Counted from the first letter of the stretch, positions 35,254-43,727 are shown. The stretch: DNA of 64,000 nucleotides from Flavobacteriales bacterium (GCA_016715995.1 JADJXF010000025.1:21552-85551), one strand, 5' to 3'. The notes: generated by a model not told the origin, from the sequence alone. Program-made: numbers and translations.

Positions 35254-36060
35254 TTACATGGTGACCAATTCACCTTTCTTCTCCAGCACATCCTCGATGT
35301 AGCTGAAGGTTGACAAGACCTCGGCCCTTCCCGCACGCACCGCCACGTTGTGCTCGTAATGCGCGCTCGGCTTCCCGTCGCGCGTCACCACGGTCCAACC
35401 GTCGGCGAGCTGCTTCACCTCCTTCACGCCCATGTTGATCATGGGCTCGATGGCGAGCACCATCCCGGTGCGTAGCCGCACCCCATGCCCGCGTCGTCCG
35501 TAGTTTGGCACTTCAGGCGCCTCGTGCAGCTTGCGCCCCACGCCGTGCCCCACCAGTTCCCGCACCACGCCGAAGCCGTTGCTCTCGGCGTGCTGCTGGA
35601 TGGCGTTCCCGATGTCGCCCGTGCGGTTGCCTTCGATGGCGGCCGCGATGCCCCGGTCGAGGCACTCGCGCGTCACGCGGAGCAACTGCTTCACAGGGCC
35701 GGCCACCTCGCCCACCATGAAGGTGTATGCGCTGTCGCCGTAGAACCCGTTCATCAGCACGCCGCAATCCACGCTGGCCACGTCGCCGTCGCGCAGCGCC
35801 CGATCGCCGGGCAGGCCATGCACCACCTGTTCATTCACGCTGATCAGCAGCGTGCTCGGACAGTTGTACAGGCCCTTGAAGCCAGGCACCGCGCCGTTGT
35901 CCCGGATGAACTCCTCCGCCAAGCGGTCGAGTTCGCCAGTGGTGACACCGGGGGCGATGCGTTTGGCCACTTCAGCCAAGGTCTTCCCAACAAGCAAAGA
36001 ACTCTCCTTCAACACCGCGATCTCGTCATCGCTCAGATTCACCAGGGGCTTGCTCCCCAT
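35254..36060 (-). CDS. map: Methionine aminopeptidase, type I
   Basis: 268 residues. It removes the initiator Met from new proteins. The five metal ligands are visible: the Asp pair in VDCGVLMNGFYGDSAYTF, His in GHGVGRKLHEAP, Glu in LAIEPMINMG and Glu in AHYEHNVAV. Length fits the short type Ia form without an N-terminal zinc domain. It is 3 bases after secY; there is no adk between them, unlike in Firmicutes. Confidence 0.97.
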   Translation of the reverse strand: MGSKPLVNLSDDEIAVLKESSLLVGKTLAEVAKRIAPGVTTGELDRLAEEFIRDNGAVPGFKGLYNCPSTLLISVNEQVVHGLPGDRALRDGDVASVDCGVLMNGFYGDSAYTFMVGEVAGPVKQLLRVTRECLDRGIAAAIEGNRTGDIGNAIQQHAESNGFGVVRELVGHGVGRKLHEAPEVPNYGRRGHGVRLRTGMVLAIEPMINMGVKEVKQLADGWTVVTRDGKPSAHYEHNVAVRAGRAEVLSTFSYIEDVLEKKGELVTM

Positions 36061-36063
36061 GGT

Positions 36064-37398
36064 TCATCCAGCCATGCCGTAGGCCGCTCCCTGACTCCTT
36101 CCCTTGATGCGCCCGCTCTTCATCAATCCGTCGTAGTGGCGCATCAGCAAATGACTCTCGATCTGCTGCAGCGTGTCCAGCAACACGCCCACCATGATCA
36201 ACAACGATGTCCCACCGAAGTACTGCGCGAAGCCCTGCTTGATGCCCATCATACCCGCAAAGGCCGGCAGGATGGCCACGATGCCCAGGAAGATGGCCCC
36301 TGGAAGCGTGATGCGCGAAAGCAGCTCATCGATGTGGCCGGCGGTGGACTTGCCCGGTTTCACGCCGGGAATGAAGCCGCCATTGCGCTTCATGTCATCG
36401 GCCAGCTGGTTCGGGTTCACCGTGATGGCCGTGTAGAAATAGGTGAAGGCCACCACCATGGTGAACAGCATGAAGTTGTAGAAGAAACCCTCGCTGTTGG
36501 CCACCGAGATGAGCCATTGCGGCACCTGATTGCCCCAGATCGGCGCCTGGGCCAGATACATGGGGATGAGCACGATGGCCTGGGCGAAGATGATGGGCAT
36601 GACGCCTGCCGCGTTGACCTTGAGCGGGATGTAGTTGCGCACGCCGCCATATTGCTTGTTGCCCTGCACGCGCTTGGCGAACTGCACGGGTATTCGCCTT
36701 GTGCCCTGCACGAGCAGGATACAACCGGCGATGATGAGCACCCAGATGACCACCTCCACGAGCAGCAGCACAAGGCCGCCGCCGCCTGGACCCATGCGGC
36801 CCACCACTTCCTGCGCGAAGCTCTGCGGAAGGCGCGCGATGATGCCGATCATGATGATCAGCGAGATGCCGTTGCCAAGGCCGCGCTCCGTGATACGCTC
36901 ACCGAGCCACATGACGAAGAGTGTGCTGGCGGTGAGGATGACGATGCTGGAGAACATCCAGAAGAAGCCAGCCGGGTGCGCCTCGGGCTCGATGGTCGTG
37001 GCGATGTAGCCGGGGGCCTGCATCGCGCAGATGATGATGGTGAGGTAGCGCGTCCACTGGTTGATCTTCCGGCGGCCGCTCTCCTCCTTCTGCAGCTTCT
37101 GCACGGCGGGCACGGCCATGCCTGCGAGCTGCAGGATGATGGACGCCGAGATGTAGGGCATGATGCCCAAAGCGAAGATGCTCGCGCGGGTGAAGGCGCC
37201 ACCGGTGAAGATGGACAGGATCTCCGCGATGCCGCCGCCCGAGGTGGTGGGGTCGGTCATGCGGGTGCTGTCCACGCCGGGCAGGATGATGAAGCTGCCG
37301 ATGCGGTACACCAGCAGCAGCCCCAGCGTGATGAGGATGCGGTTGCGCAGCTCCTCGATGCGCCAGATGTTCTTGACCGTTTCGATCAGGTTCTTCAT
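36064..37398 (-). CDS. secY: Protein translocase subunit SecY
   Basis: 444 residues with ten hydrophobic membrane segments. Signatures are ILITLGLLLVYRIGSFI for TM1, GIMPYISASIILQL for TM2b and plug region, and QGNKQYGGVRNYIPLKVNAAGVMPIIFA for the cytosolic loop and TM7. It is the channel for Sec-dependent export, through which T9SS and lipoprotein substrates in this window must first pass. Three-base spacing to both rplO and map shows tight coupling. Confidence 0.98.
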   Translation of the reverse strand: MKNLIETVKNIWRIEELRNRILITLGLLLVYRIGSFIILPGVDSTRMTDPTTSGGGIAEILSIFTGGAFTRASIFALGIMPYISASIILQLAGMAVPAVQKLQKEESGRRKINQWTRYLTIIICAMQAPGYIATTIEPEAHPAGFFWMFSSIVILTASTLFVMWLGERITERGLGNGISLIIMIGIIARLPQSFAQEVVGRMGPGGGGLVLLLVEVVIWVLIIAGCILLVQGTRRIPVQFAKRVQGNKQYGGVRNYIPLKVNAAGVMPIIFAQAIVLIPMYLAQAPIWGNQVPQWLISVANSEGFFYNFMLFTMVVAFTYFYTAITVNPNQLADDMKRNGGFIPGVKPGKSTAGHIDELLSRITLPGAIFLGIVAILPAFAGMMGIKQGFAQYFGGTSLLIMVGVLLDTLQQIESHLLMRHYDGLMKSGRIKGRSQGAAYGMAG

Positions 37399-37401
37399 TC
37401 C

Positions 37402-37869
37402 TTAGGCCTTGGGGGCTACGGTGGCGATGGTCTCGGCCTTGCCGCCTTTGGCCTCGATGGCGGCCTTGGCGGTGGCGCTGAATGCATGCGCGGTGATGTT
37501 GAGCGCGCTGGTGACCTCACCGCGGCCCAGCACCTTCAGCTTGTCGTTGCGGGCAATGAGGCCATTGGCGCGCAGCACGGCGGGGTCGATGGCGGTGATG
37601 CCCTTCTTGGTGGCGAGTTCCTGGAGCGCGTCCAGGTTGATGCCCTTGTACTCCACCCGGGTAGGGTTGGTGAAGCCGAACTTCGGCACGCGGCGGACCA
37701 GCGGCATCTGGCCGCCCTCGAAGCCGCGCTTGCGGTTGTAGCCGCTAATGGCCTTCTGGCCCTTGTGGCCTTTCCCGGACGTGCCTCCACGACCGCTGCC
37801 TTGGCCACGGCCGAGTCGCTTGTTCTTCTTGGTGGCTCCTTCGGCCGGTTTCAGTCTGCTCAGGTCCAT
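37402..37869 (-). CDS. rplO: 50S ribosomal protein L15
   Basis: 155 residues. It starts MDLSRLKPAEGATKKNKRLGRGQGSG, with the Gly-rich extended N-terminus that threads into 23S rRNA, and RKRGFEGGQMPLVRRVPKFGF as family signature. Late assembly protein of the 50S subunit. It lies 20 bases after rpmD and 3 before secY, the usual spc-operon order. Confidence 0.96.
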   Translation of the reverse strand: MDLSRLKPAEGATKKNKRLGRGQGSGRGGTSGKGHKGQKAISGYNRKRGFEGGQMPLVRRVPKFGFTNPTRVEYKGINLDALQELATKKGITAIDPAVLRANGLIARNDKLKVLGRGEVTSALNITAHAFSATAKAAIEAKGGKAETIATVAPKA

Positions 37870-37889
37870 GTTCGTTCGCTGCTAAGGGT

Positions 37890-38069
37890 TCAAGCCGGCT
37901 TCACGTTCACCAGGTGCTCCACCTTGCGCACCATGCCGAGCACCTGCGGGGTGCCCTCAAGCACGGTGCTCTTGCCGATGCGGCCCAGGCCCAAGGCCTT
38001 CAGGGTCGCCTTCTGGCGCTGGGGGCACTTGATCTGGCTGCGGGTCTGGGTGATGATCATCTTGCTCAT
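37890..38069 (-). CDS. rpmD: 50S ribosomal protein L30
   Basis: 59 residues from ATG 38069 (MSKMIITQTRSQIKCPQRQ); an upstream in-frame start at 38117 adds 16 residues that do not fit the family. The core QKATLKALGLGRIGKSTVLEGTPQVLGMVRKV is typical. It is an accessory 50S protein near the 5S rRNA. Spacing to rpsE is 31 bases, and the order rpsE-rpmD-rplO is standard. Confidence 0.94.
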   Translation of the reverse strand: MSKMIITQTRSQIKCPQRQKATLKALGLGRIGKSTVLEGTPQVLGMVRKVEHLVNVKPA

Positions 38070-38100
38070 GGCATGGTCGCCGTTGCCGGCACTCGATTCG

Positions 38101-38619
38101 TTATCCGTTGAACACACGTTCCAGTTTCACGCCGCGCTGGCGCGACACCATGTTCGCGTCGCGCATGCTGGTCAGGGCCTCGATGGTGGCCTTCACCACA
38201 TTGTGCGGGTTGCTGCTGCCCTTGCTCTTGGCCAGCACGTCGGTGACGCCCACGCTCTCGAGCACCGCGCGCATCGCGCCGCCGGCGATCACACCGGTTC
38301 CGTGCGCGGCGGGCTTCAAGAACACCTGCGCGCCGGCGAACTTGCCTTCCTGCGCGTGCGGGATGGTGCCTTTCAGCACGGGCACCTTCACCAGGTTCTT
38401 CTTCGCGTCGTCGATGCCCTTGGCGATGGCCTCCTGCACCTCCTTGGCCTTGCCCAGGCCGTGGCCCACCACACCGTTCTCATTGCCCACCACCACAATG
38501 GCGGCGAAGGTGAAGGTGCGGCCGCCCTTGGTCACCTTGGTGACCCGGTTCAGGGCGACGAGCTTGTCCTTCAGCTCCAGGTCGCTGCTCTTGACTTTCT
38601 TGACGTTCGTATCGGACAT
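38101..38619 (-). CDS. rpsE: 30S ribosomal protein S5
   Basis: 172 residues from ATG 38619 (MSDTNVKKVKSSDLELKD). A longer frame to 38655 would overlap rplR and is less likely. It has the dsRBD-like N-domain (LVALNRVTKVTKGGRTFTFAAIVVVG) and the C-domain KPAAHGTGVIAGGAMRAVLESVGV. It contributes to translational fidelity with S4 and S12; the usual ram/spectinomycin region KVTKGGRTF looks wild type. Confidence 0.96.
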   Translation of the reverse strand: MSDTNVKKVKSSDLELKDKLVALNRVTKVTKGGRTFTFAAIVVVGNENGVVGHGLGKAKEVQEAIAKGIDDAKKNLVKVPVLKGTIPHAQEGKFAGAQVFLKPAAHGTGVIAGGAMRAVLESVGVTDVLAKSKGSSNPHNVVKATIEALTSMRDANMVSRQRGVKLERVFNG

Positions 38620-38632
38620 GTGTGGGGTGTGA

Positions 38633-38986
38633 TCAGAAGTTGAGGCCGGCTTCACGGGCAGCGTCGGCCAGCGCCTTCACGCGGCCATGGTACAGGTAGC
38701 CATTGCGGTCGAAGACCACCCGCTCGATGCCGACGGCCTTGGCCTTCTCGGCGATGGCCTGCCCCACGAGCTTGGCCTGCTCGATCTTGGGGATGCCGCT
38801 GGCTTTCTTGTCTTTGAGCGAAGAGGCGCTCACCAGCGTGCGGCCGGCCTCGTCGTCGATGATCTGGGCGTACATGCCCGTGTTGCTGCGATAGACCGAC
38901 AGGCGCGGACGGCCCGGCGTGCCGGAAACGGTCTTGCGCACCCGTTGCTTGATCTTCAGTCTGCGTGCTTCCCTGCTGAATGCCAT
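38633..38986 (-). CDS. rplR: 50S ribosomal protein L18
   Basis: 117 residues: basic N-terminus RRLKIKQRVRKTVSGTPGRPRLSVYRSN, ending RVKALADAAREAGLNF, the family C-terminus. It binds 5S rRNA together with L5 and attaches it to the 50S central protuberance. Eight bases separate it from rplF and 13 from rpsE. Confidence 0.97.
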   Translation of the reverse strand: MAFSREARRLKIKQRVRKTVSGTPGRPRLSVYRSNTGMYAQIIDDEAGRTLVSASSLKDKKASGIPKIEQAKLVGQAIAEKAKAVGIERVVFDRNGYLYHGRVKALADAAREAGLNF

Positions 38987-38994
38987 GGCTGTGC

Positions 38995-39549
38995 TTATTT
39001 ACCGGCCGCTTTGCCTGCCTTGCGACGCACCTGCTCGCCCACGAAGCGAACGCCCTTGCCCTTGTATGGCTCCGGCTTGCGCAGCGCGCGCAATTTGGCG
39101 GCCACCTGGCCGATGAGTTGCTTGTCCGCGCTCTCCAGGCGGATGATGGGGTTCTTGCCTTTCTCCTGGGCCGCGGCCACCTTGATCTGCGGCGGCAGCA
39201 CCAGCGTGACGGTGTGCGAGAAGCCCAGGGAGAGCTGCAATTGCTGTCCCTTGGCGGTGGCGCGGTAGCCCACACCCACCAGTTCCTGCTCAATCACGTA
39301 CCCGTCGCTCACGCCCTTCACCATGTTGGCGATCAGGGCCCTGTACAGGCCATGCTTGGCGCGGTGCGGCTTGGCCTCGCTGGGACGCTCCAAGGTGATG
39401 GTGCCGCCGTCCTTCTTCAGGCTGATGGCGGGATCGACCACTTGCTCCAAGCTGCCCTTCGGACCCTTCACGGTCACCAGGTTCTTGTCGCTGACGCTGA
39501 ACTCAACCCCTTTGGGCAGTTCAATCGGTGCTTTTCCAATGCGGCTCAT
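38995..39549 (-). CDS. rplF: 50S ribosomal protein L6
   Basis: 184 residues from ATG 39549 (MSRIGKAPIELPKGVEFSV); a longer frame to 39576 overlaps rpsH and lacks homology. Two repeated L6 domains are visible, with the family signature PEPYKGKGVRFVGEQVRRK near the end. It binds near the sarcin-ricin loop at the base of the stalk. A short Ala/Lys tail (KAGKAAGK) closes it. Confidence 0.96.
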   Translation of the reverse strand: MSRIGKAPIELPKGVEFSVSDKNLVTVKGPKGSLEQVVDPAISLKKDGGTITLERPSEAKPHRAKHGLYRALIANMVKGVSDGYVIEQELVGVGYRATAKGQQLQLSLGFSHTVTLVLPPQIKVAAAQEKGKNPIIRLESADKQLIGQVAAKLRALRKPEPYKGKGVRFVGEQVRRKAGKAAGK

Positions 39550-39560
39550 GGTTGCTCTTC

Positions 39561-39959
39561 TTAGCTCACGTAGCACAGAACCTCACCGCCCACGTTCAGG
39601 GTGCGCGCCTCCTTGTCGGTGACGACGCCCTTGCTGGTGGAGATGATGGCCACGCCGAGGCCGTTCATCACGCGGGGCAGCTGCTCCACGTGGGCGTACT
39701 TGCGCAGTCCGGGCGTGCTCACGCGGCTGAGCTCGCGGATGGCGCTCTGACGGGTCTGCTGATCGTACTTCAGGGCGATCTTGATGAGGCCCTGCTTGCC
39801 GTCGTCCTCGGCCTTCCAAGAGAGGATGTAGCCCTTGTCGTAAAGGATGCGCGTGATGTCCTTCTTCAGGTTGCTCGCGGGCACCACCACGACCTTTTTG
39901 CGCGCCTGGATGGCGTTGCGAAGGCGGGTGAGGTAATCGGCGATGGGATCTGTGGTCAT
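39561..39959 (-). CDS. rpsH: 30S ribosomal protein S8
   Basis: 132 residues: TDPIADYLTRLRNAIQARKKVVVVPASNLKKDI at the start and STSKGVVTDKEARTLNVGGEVLCYVS at the end. It is a primary binder of the 16S central domain and, in E. coli, represses the spc operon; whether that regulation exists here cannot be judged. It is 21 bases from rpsN and 11 from rplF. Confidence 0.97.
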   Translation of the reverse strand: MTTDPIADYLTRLRNAIQARKKVVVVPASNLKKDITRILYDKGYILSWKAEDDGKQGLIKIALKYDQQTRQSAIRELSRVSTPGLRKYAHVEQLPRVMNGLGVAIISTSKGVVTDKEARTLNVGGEVLCYVS

Positions 39960-39980
39960 GGTCGTATTCGGTCTTGCGGA

Positions 39981-40250
39981 TTACCAGCTGCTCTTGGTCA
40001 CGCCGGGGATCTTGCCCTCGAGCGCCATCTGGCGGAACATGTTGCGGGAGATGCCGAACAGGCGCATGTAGCCGCGCGGGCGGCCGCTCACCTGGCAGCG
40101 GTTGTGCATGCGCACCTTGCTGCCGTTGGCGGGTAGCTGCTGCAGCTTTTCCCAATCGCCCGCCTTCTTCAGGGCGGCGCGTTTGGCGGCGTACTTCTCC
40201 ACCATCCGGGCGCGCTTGCGCTCGCGGGCTTTCATGGATTCCTTGGCCAT
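39981..40250 (-). CDS. rpsN: 30S ribosomal protein S14 (zinc-free form)
   Basis: 89 residues: AKESMKARERKRARMVEKYAAKR, then RCQVSGRPRGYMRLFGISRNMFRQMA and the terminal KSSW. The zinc ribbon CxxC pairs are absent, so this is the longer C- type of S14. It assembles late in the 30S head. Order rplE-rpsN-rpsH is standard. Confidence 0.97.
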   Translation of the reverse strand: MAKESMKARERKRARMVEKYAAKRAALKKAGDWEKLQQLPANGSKVRMHNRCQVSGRPRGYMRLFGISRNMFRQMALEGKIPGVTKSSW

Positions 40251-40269
40251 CGTTTCTGGTTGGGTGCGG

Positions 40270-40824
40270 TTAGTTCTTGGCGGCGAATGGAAGACCGAAA
40301 GCGGCCAGCAGGCTCTTGGCCTCCTCGTCGCTATTGGCGGTGGTCACTATCGTGATGTCCATCCCCTGGATCCTGGTCACCTTGTCGATGTCGATCTCCG
40401 GGAAGATGATCTGCTCCTTCACCCCGAAGGTGAAGTTGCCGCGCCCATCGAAGCCGCTGGGCCTCACGCCGCGGAAGTCGCGTGTGCGGGGCAGGCTCAC
40501 CGCGATCAGGCGGTCGAGGAACTCGTACATCCTGTCGCCGCGCAGGGTAACGCGCGCCCCGATGGGCATGCCTTTGCGCAGCTTGAAGTTGCTGATGTCC
40601 TTGCGTGAGGTGGTGGGCACCGCCTTCTGACCGGCGATGATGGACATCTCCGCCACGGCGTTCTCCACGATCTTCTTGTCGCCCACGGCGCTGCCGAGGC
40701 CCTGGTTCAGGTTGATCTTGGTGATGCGGGGCACCTGCATGGTGCTTGTGTAGCCGAACTCCTTCAGGAGCTTGGGGGCCACCTCGGCGGTGTACTTGGC
40801 ACGGAGCCTTGGAACGTAGCTCAT
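40270..40824 (-). CDS. rplE: 50S ribosomal protein L5
   Basis: 184 residues. Signatures are MQVPRITKINLNQGLG, GQKAVPTTSRKDISNFKLRKGMPIGARVTLRG and RDFRGVRPSGFDGRGNFTFGVKEQIIFPEID. It carries 5S rRNA into the central protuberance and contacts the P-site tRNA. Two bases separate it from rplX, so the two are coupled. Confidence 0.97.
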   Translation of the reverse strand: MSYVPRLRAKYTAEVAPKLLKEFGYTSTMQVPRITKINLNQGLGSAVGDKKIVENAVAEMSIIAGQKAVPTTSRKDISNFKLRKGMPIGARVTLRGDRMYEFLDRLIAVSLPRTRDFRGVRPSGFDGRGNFTFGVKEQIIFPEIDIDKVTRIQGMDITIVTTANSDEEAKSLLAAFGLPFAAKN

Positions 40825-40826
40825 GG

Positions 40827-41147
40827 TCAGGCCTTGGTTTTCTTGGTCTTCACGTAGCGCTCCAGCTTGCCTTCCTTGCCGGCGCGGCGGCCCACGCGGC
40901 CGGGCTCGCCGTTCTTGGCATCGATCAGCATCAGGTTGCTGATGTGGATCGGGCCTTCCTTGTCCACGATGCCGCCCTGCGGGTTGGCCGTGGTAGGCTT
41001 GCTGTGCTTCTTGTTGAGGTTGAGGCCCTCGACGATGGCGACCATGCGGTCACGGTCCACCTCGAGCACGCGCCCCTGCTTGGAGCGGTCCTCACCGGCG
41101 AGCACCTTCACCATGTCGCCTTTCTTGATGTGTGTCTTCTTCTGCAT
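40827..41147 (-). CDS. rplX: 50S ribosomal protein L24
   Basis: 106 residues with a KOW motif: HIKKGDMVKVLAGEDRSKQGRVLEVDRDR, then NPQGGIVDKEGPIHISNLMLIDAKNGEPGRVG. It initiates 50S assembly near the tunnel exit. Spacings of 3 bases to rplN and 2 to rplE indicate tight coupling. Confidence 0.97.
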   Translation of the reverse strand: MQKKTHIKKGDMVKVLAGEDRSKQGRVLEVDRDRMVAIVEGLNLNKKHSKPTTANPQGGIVDKEGPIHISNLMLIDAKNGEPGRVGRRAGKEGKLERYVKTKKTKA

Positions 41148-41150
41148 GGC

Positions 41151-41519
41151 TCAGAGCACCTCGGGTGCGAGGGAAATGATCTTCATGAACTTCTTCTCAC
41201 GCAGCTCCTTGGCAACCGGTCCGAAGATGCGGGTGCCCTTCATCTCGCCAGCGGCGTCCAAAATCACCACGGCATTGTCATCGAACCGGATGTAGCTGCC
41301 ATCCTTGCGGCGCGTCTCCTTCTTGGTGCGCACCACAACGGCCTTGTGAACAGTGCCTTTCTTGGCCTGGCCATTGGGCATGGCGTGCTTCACCGTCACC
41401 ACGATGGTGTCGCCGATGCGCGCGTAGCGCCGGCCGCTGCCGCCGAGCACGCGGATGCACAGCACCTCCTTGGCGCCGCTGTTGTCGGCCACGTTGAGTC
41501 GGGATTCCTGTTGGATCAT
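41151..41519 (-). CDS. rplN: 50S ribosomal protein L14
   Basis: 122 residues, the standard length: MIQQESRLNVADNSGAKEVLCIRV, KKGTVHKAVVVRTKKE and GTRIFGPVAKELREKKFMKIISLAPEVL. It forms intersubunit bridges B5 and B8 and is the docking site of RsfS. It is 12 bases after rpsQ. Confidence 0.98.
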   Translation of the reverse strand: MIQQESRLNVADNSGAKEVLCIRVLGGSGRRYARIGDTIVVTVKHAMPNGQAKKGTVHKAVVVRTKKETRRKDGSYIRFDDNAVVILDAAGEMKGTRIFGPVAKELREKKFMKIISLAPEVL

Positions 41520-41531
41520 GGCTGGGCTGGA

Positions 41532-41810
41532 TTACTTGGCGCGTTCAACGACCTCCACGAGGCGCCAGCGCTTGAGCTTGCTCATCGGGCGGATCTCGGC
41601 GATGCGAACGGTATCGCCCACATGCGCGTCGCCCTTCTCGTCGTGGGCCATGAAGGTGCTGGAGCGCTTCACGAACTTGCCGTACTTGGGGTGCATCACG
41701 CGCCGCTCCACGATTACGGTGATGCTTTTGGTCATCTTGTCGCTGGTGACGACCCCGACGCGCTCCTTGCGGAGGTTGCGGGCGGTTTCGCTGGTGGTCT
41801 CGGTGCTCAT
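41532..41810 (-). CDS. rpsQ: 30S ribosomal protein S17
   Basis: 92 residues from ATG 41810; the frame stays open further upstream but without homology. Core: KERVGVVTSDKMTKSITVIVERRVMHPKYGKF, then AHVGDTVRIAEIRPMSKLKRWRLVEVVE. OB-fold protein binding the 5' domain of 16S rRNA. Its start overlaps the rpmC stop by 4 bases. Confidence 0.95.
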   Translation of the reverse strand: MSTETTSETARNLRKERVGVVTSDKMTKSITVIVERRVMHPKYGKFVKRSSTFMAHDEKGDAHVGDTVRIAEIRPMSKLKRWRLVEVVERAK

Positions 41811-42010
41811 TTCGAGGTGAGTTCGCGCTTGCGCAGTTCGGTGTAGATGCGTGCCACCTCCTTGCGCTTGGAACGCAGCTGCATCGGGTTCTCGATGGGG
41901 CTCACGGTGTGGCTGAAGCGCAGCCGGGTGAGGCTGCTGCGCTCCTCCTGCAGCTTGTCCTGCAGCTCCTGCACCGTGAGGTCGTTCAAATCCAATCCTT
42001 TCTTCTTCAT
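41807..42010 (-). CDS. rpmC: 50S ribosomal protein L29
   Basis: 67 residues: GLDLNDLTVQELQDKLQEERSSLTRLRF, then NPMQLRSKRKEVARIYTELRKREL. Two-helix hairpin protein at the tunnel exit, part of the docking site for trigger factor and SRP with L23. It overlaps rpsQ by 4 bases and follows rplP by 9. Confidence 0.96.
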   Translation of the reverse strand: MKKKGLDLNDLTVQELQDKLQEERSSLTRLRFSHTVSPIENPMQLRSKRKEVARIYTELRKRELTSK

Positions 42011-42019
42011 GGCTCCTGC

Positions 42020-42442
42020 TTATTGGCCGTCGTAGTCCTCGCGTTGCACGAACTTGGTCGGGATGGGCAGTTTCTGGGCCGCCAAGCGCAGGGCTTCCTG
42101 CGCGATGGTCCTGCTCACACCGTCCACCTCGAAGATGATGCGGCCGGCATGGCACACGGCTACCCAATGGTCCAATGAACCCTTGCCCTTACCCATGCGC
42201 ACCTCGGCGGGCTTGCTGGTCACGGGCTTGTCCGGGAACACCTTGATCCACACCTGGCCTTCACGCTTCATGTGGCGGGTAAGGGCCACACGGGCGGCCT
42301 CGATCTGGCGGCTGGTGAGCCACACGCTCTCCAGGGCCTTGAGGCCGAAGGAACCGAGGGATACGCGATGGCCGCGCTGGGCCATGCCCTTCATGCGGCC
42401 CTTGTGCATATTGCGGCGCTTGCTGCGCTTGGGTTGCAACAT
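42020..42442 (-). CDS. rplP: 50S ribosomal protein L16
   Basis: 140 residues: MLQPKRSKRRNMHKGRMKGMAQRG, then RQIEAARVALTRHMKREGQVWIKVFPDKPVTSKPAEVRMGKGKG. It lies near the A site and is needed for late 50S maturation. The Arg hydroxylated in E. coli lies in this central region. Five bases separate it from rpsC. Confidence 0.97.
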   Translation of the reverse strand: MLQPKRSKRRNMHKGRMKGMAQRGHRVSLGSFGLKALESVWLTSRQIEAARVALTRHMKREGQVWIKVFPDKPVTSKPAEVRMGKGKGSLDHWVAVCHAGRIIFEVDGVSRTIAQEALRLAAQKLPIPTKFVQREDYDGQ

Positions 42443-42447
42443 GGCTG

Positions 42448-43305
42448 TTAGCTGTTACGGGTGTTAGGACCACGACCACCACCGGCCGGGCCACGACGAT
42501 CTCCACCTCCTGGACCGCGACGATCGCTGCCACCTGGGCCACGACGTTCGCCGCCACGATCACCACCTGGACCACCTGGACCGCGACGATCACCGCCACG
42601 ACGCTCCGGACGATCACCACCCATGCGGGGGCCGGCTGGGCCACCTTTCGGTTGGCCCATGTTCGGGCTCAGGTCACGTTTGCCATAGACCTCACCACGC
42701 ATGATCCAGCACTTCACACCGATGCGACCCATCTTGGTGTGTGCCTCGGTGATGGCGAAGTCGATGTCGGCGCGCAGGGTGTGCAAGGGCACGCGGCCCT
42801 CACGATAACTCTCGGTACGTGCGATCTCAGCGCCGTTCAAGCGGCCCGAGACCGTGAGCTTGATGCCCTCGGCGCCCATGCGCATGGTGCTGGCCACGGC
42901 CATCTTCATGGCGCGGCGGAAGCTGATGCGGCCCTCGAGCTGGCGCGCGATGCTGTCGGCCACCAAGCGAGCATCCAGTTCCGGACGCTTGATCTCGAAG
43001 ATGTTGATCTGGACATCCTCGCCTGTGAGCTTCTTGAGCTCCTCGCGCAGCTTGTCCACTTCGGTGCCGCCCTTCCCGATGATGACGCCGGGGCGTGCGG
43101 TGTTGATCGTAACGGTGACGAGCTTCAGCGTGCGCTCGATGACGATCTTGCTCACGCTCGCCTTCTTCAAGCGGGCCATGAGGTATTGACGGATCTTCTC
43201 GTCCTCCACCAGCTTGTCGGTATAGTCGTTGCCGCCGTACCAATTGCTGTCCCAGCCTTTGATGAAGCCGAGGCGCTGACCGATTGGATGTGCTTTCTGT
43301 CCCAT
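42448..43305 (-). CDS. rpsC: 30S ribosomal protein S3 with long Gly/Arg-rich tail
   Basis: 285 residues. The first ~215 residues are a normal S3: GQKAHPIGQRLGFIKGWDSNWYG, the KH domain with VIIGKGGTEVDKLREEL, and TKMGRIGVKCWIMRGEVYGKRD. The last ~65 residues are a low-complexity GGDRRGPGG-type tail with RGG-like units, rich in Asp-Arg-Arg-Gly. S3 lines the mRNA entry channel, so the tail would project at the entry site and could bind RNA. Bacteroidota S3 often has an extra tail, but this one is long and highly repetitive. Confidence 0.96.
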   Translation of the reverse strand: MGQKAHPIGQRLGFIKGWDSNWYGGNDYTDKLVEDEKIRQYLMARLKKASVSKIVIERTLKLVTVTINTARPGVIIGKGGTEVDKLREELKKLTGEDVQINIFEIKRPELDARLVADSIARQLEGRISFRRAMKMAVASTMRMGAEGIKLTVSGRLNGAEIARTESYREGRVPLHTLRADIDFAITEAHTKMGRIGVKCWIMRGEVYGKRDLSPNMGQPKGGPAGPRMGGDRPERRGGDRRGPGGPGGDRGGERRGPGGSDRRGPGGGDRRGPAGGGRGPNTRNS

Positions 43306-43322
43306 TGTGCGTTGTTCTCGGC

Positions 43323-43721
43323 TTAGGCTTCGGTGCTGTCGACGATGAGGCTCACGTGGTTGCTGCGCTTCTTCATGCGGTAGGCGCGGCCTTGCGGAGC
43401 AGGAAGCATGCGCTTCAGGCCGCGGGCCTCGTTCACTTGGATGCTCTTCACCACGAGGCCGGCGGCATCGGCCTTGCGGCCCTCGTTCTTGGCCTCCCAG
43501 TTGGCTATCGCGCTCATCAGGAGCTTCTCCAGGTCGCGGCTGCTGTGGCGCGTGCTGAAACGCAGGATGCCCAACGCCTTGTCCACGTTCTCGCCACGGA
43601 TCAGGTCGGCCACCTGGCGCATGCGGCGCGGGCTGGTGGGCAGATTGCGCAGGTGCGCGATGGCCACGGTCTTCATGGCCTCCTTGCGCTTGTCCGCTGA
43701 TATTTTCTTACGGGCTCCCAT
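43323..43721 (-). CDS. rplV: 50S ribosomal protein L22
   Basis: 132 residues. HLRNLPTSPRRMRQVADLIRG and the tunnel-loop and terminal region KRMLPAPQGRAYRMKKRSNHVSLIVD are conserved. The extended beta-hairpin lines the exit tunnel constriction where macrolides act. It lies 6 bases after rpsS and 17 before rpsC. Confidence 0.97.
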   Translation of the reverse strand: MGARKKISADKRKEAMKTVAIAHLRNLPTSPRRMRQVADLIRGENVDKALGILRFSTRHSSRDLEKLLMSAIANWEAKNEGRKADAAGLVVKSIQVNEARGLKRMLPAPQGRAYRMKKRSNHVSLIVDSTEA

Positions 43722-43727
43722 GGTCTA

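Noticed and set aside
35485..38643. 1052-codon plus-strand frame across map, secY and spc ribosomal genes
   Set aside because: His/Asp/Glu-rich antisense translation of conserved minus-strand genes; typical GC-rich artefact.
42455..42650. Possible assembly duplication in the rpsC 3' end
   Set aside because: The repeats stay in frame, are degenerate and end in a normal stop before rplP, so a real Gly/Arg tail is more likely.
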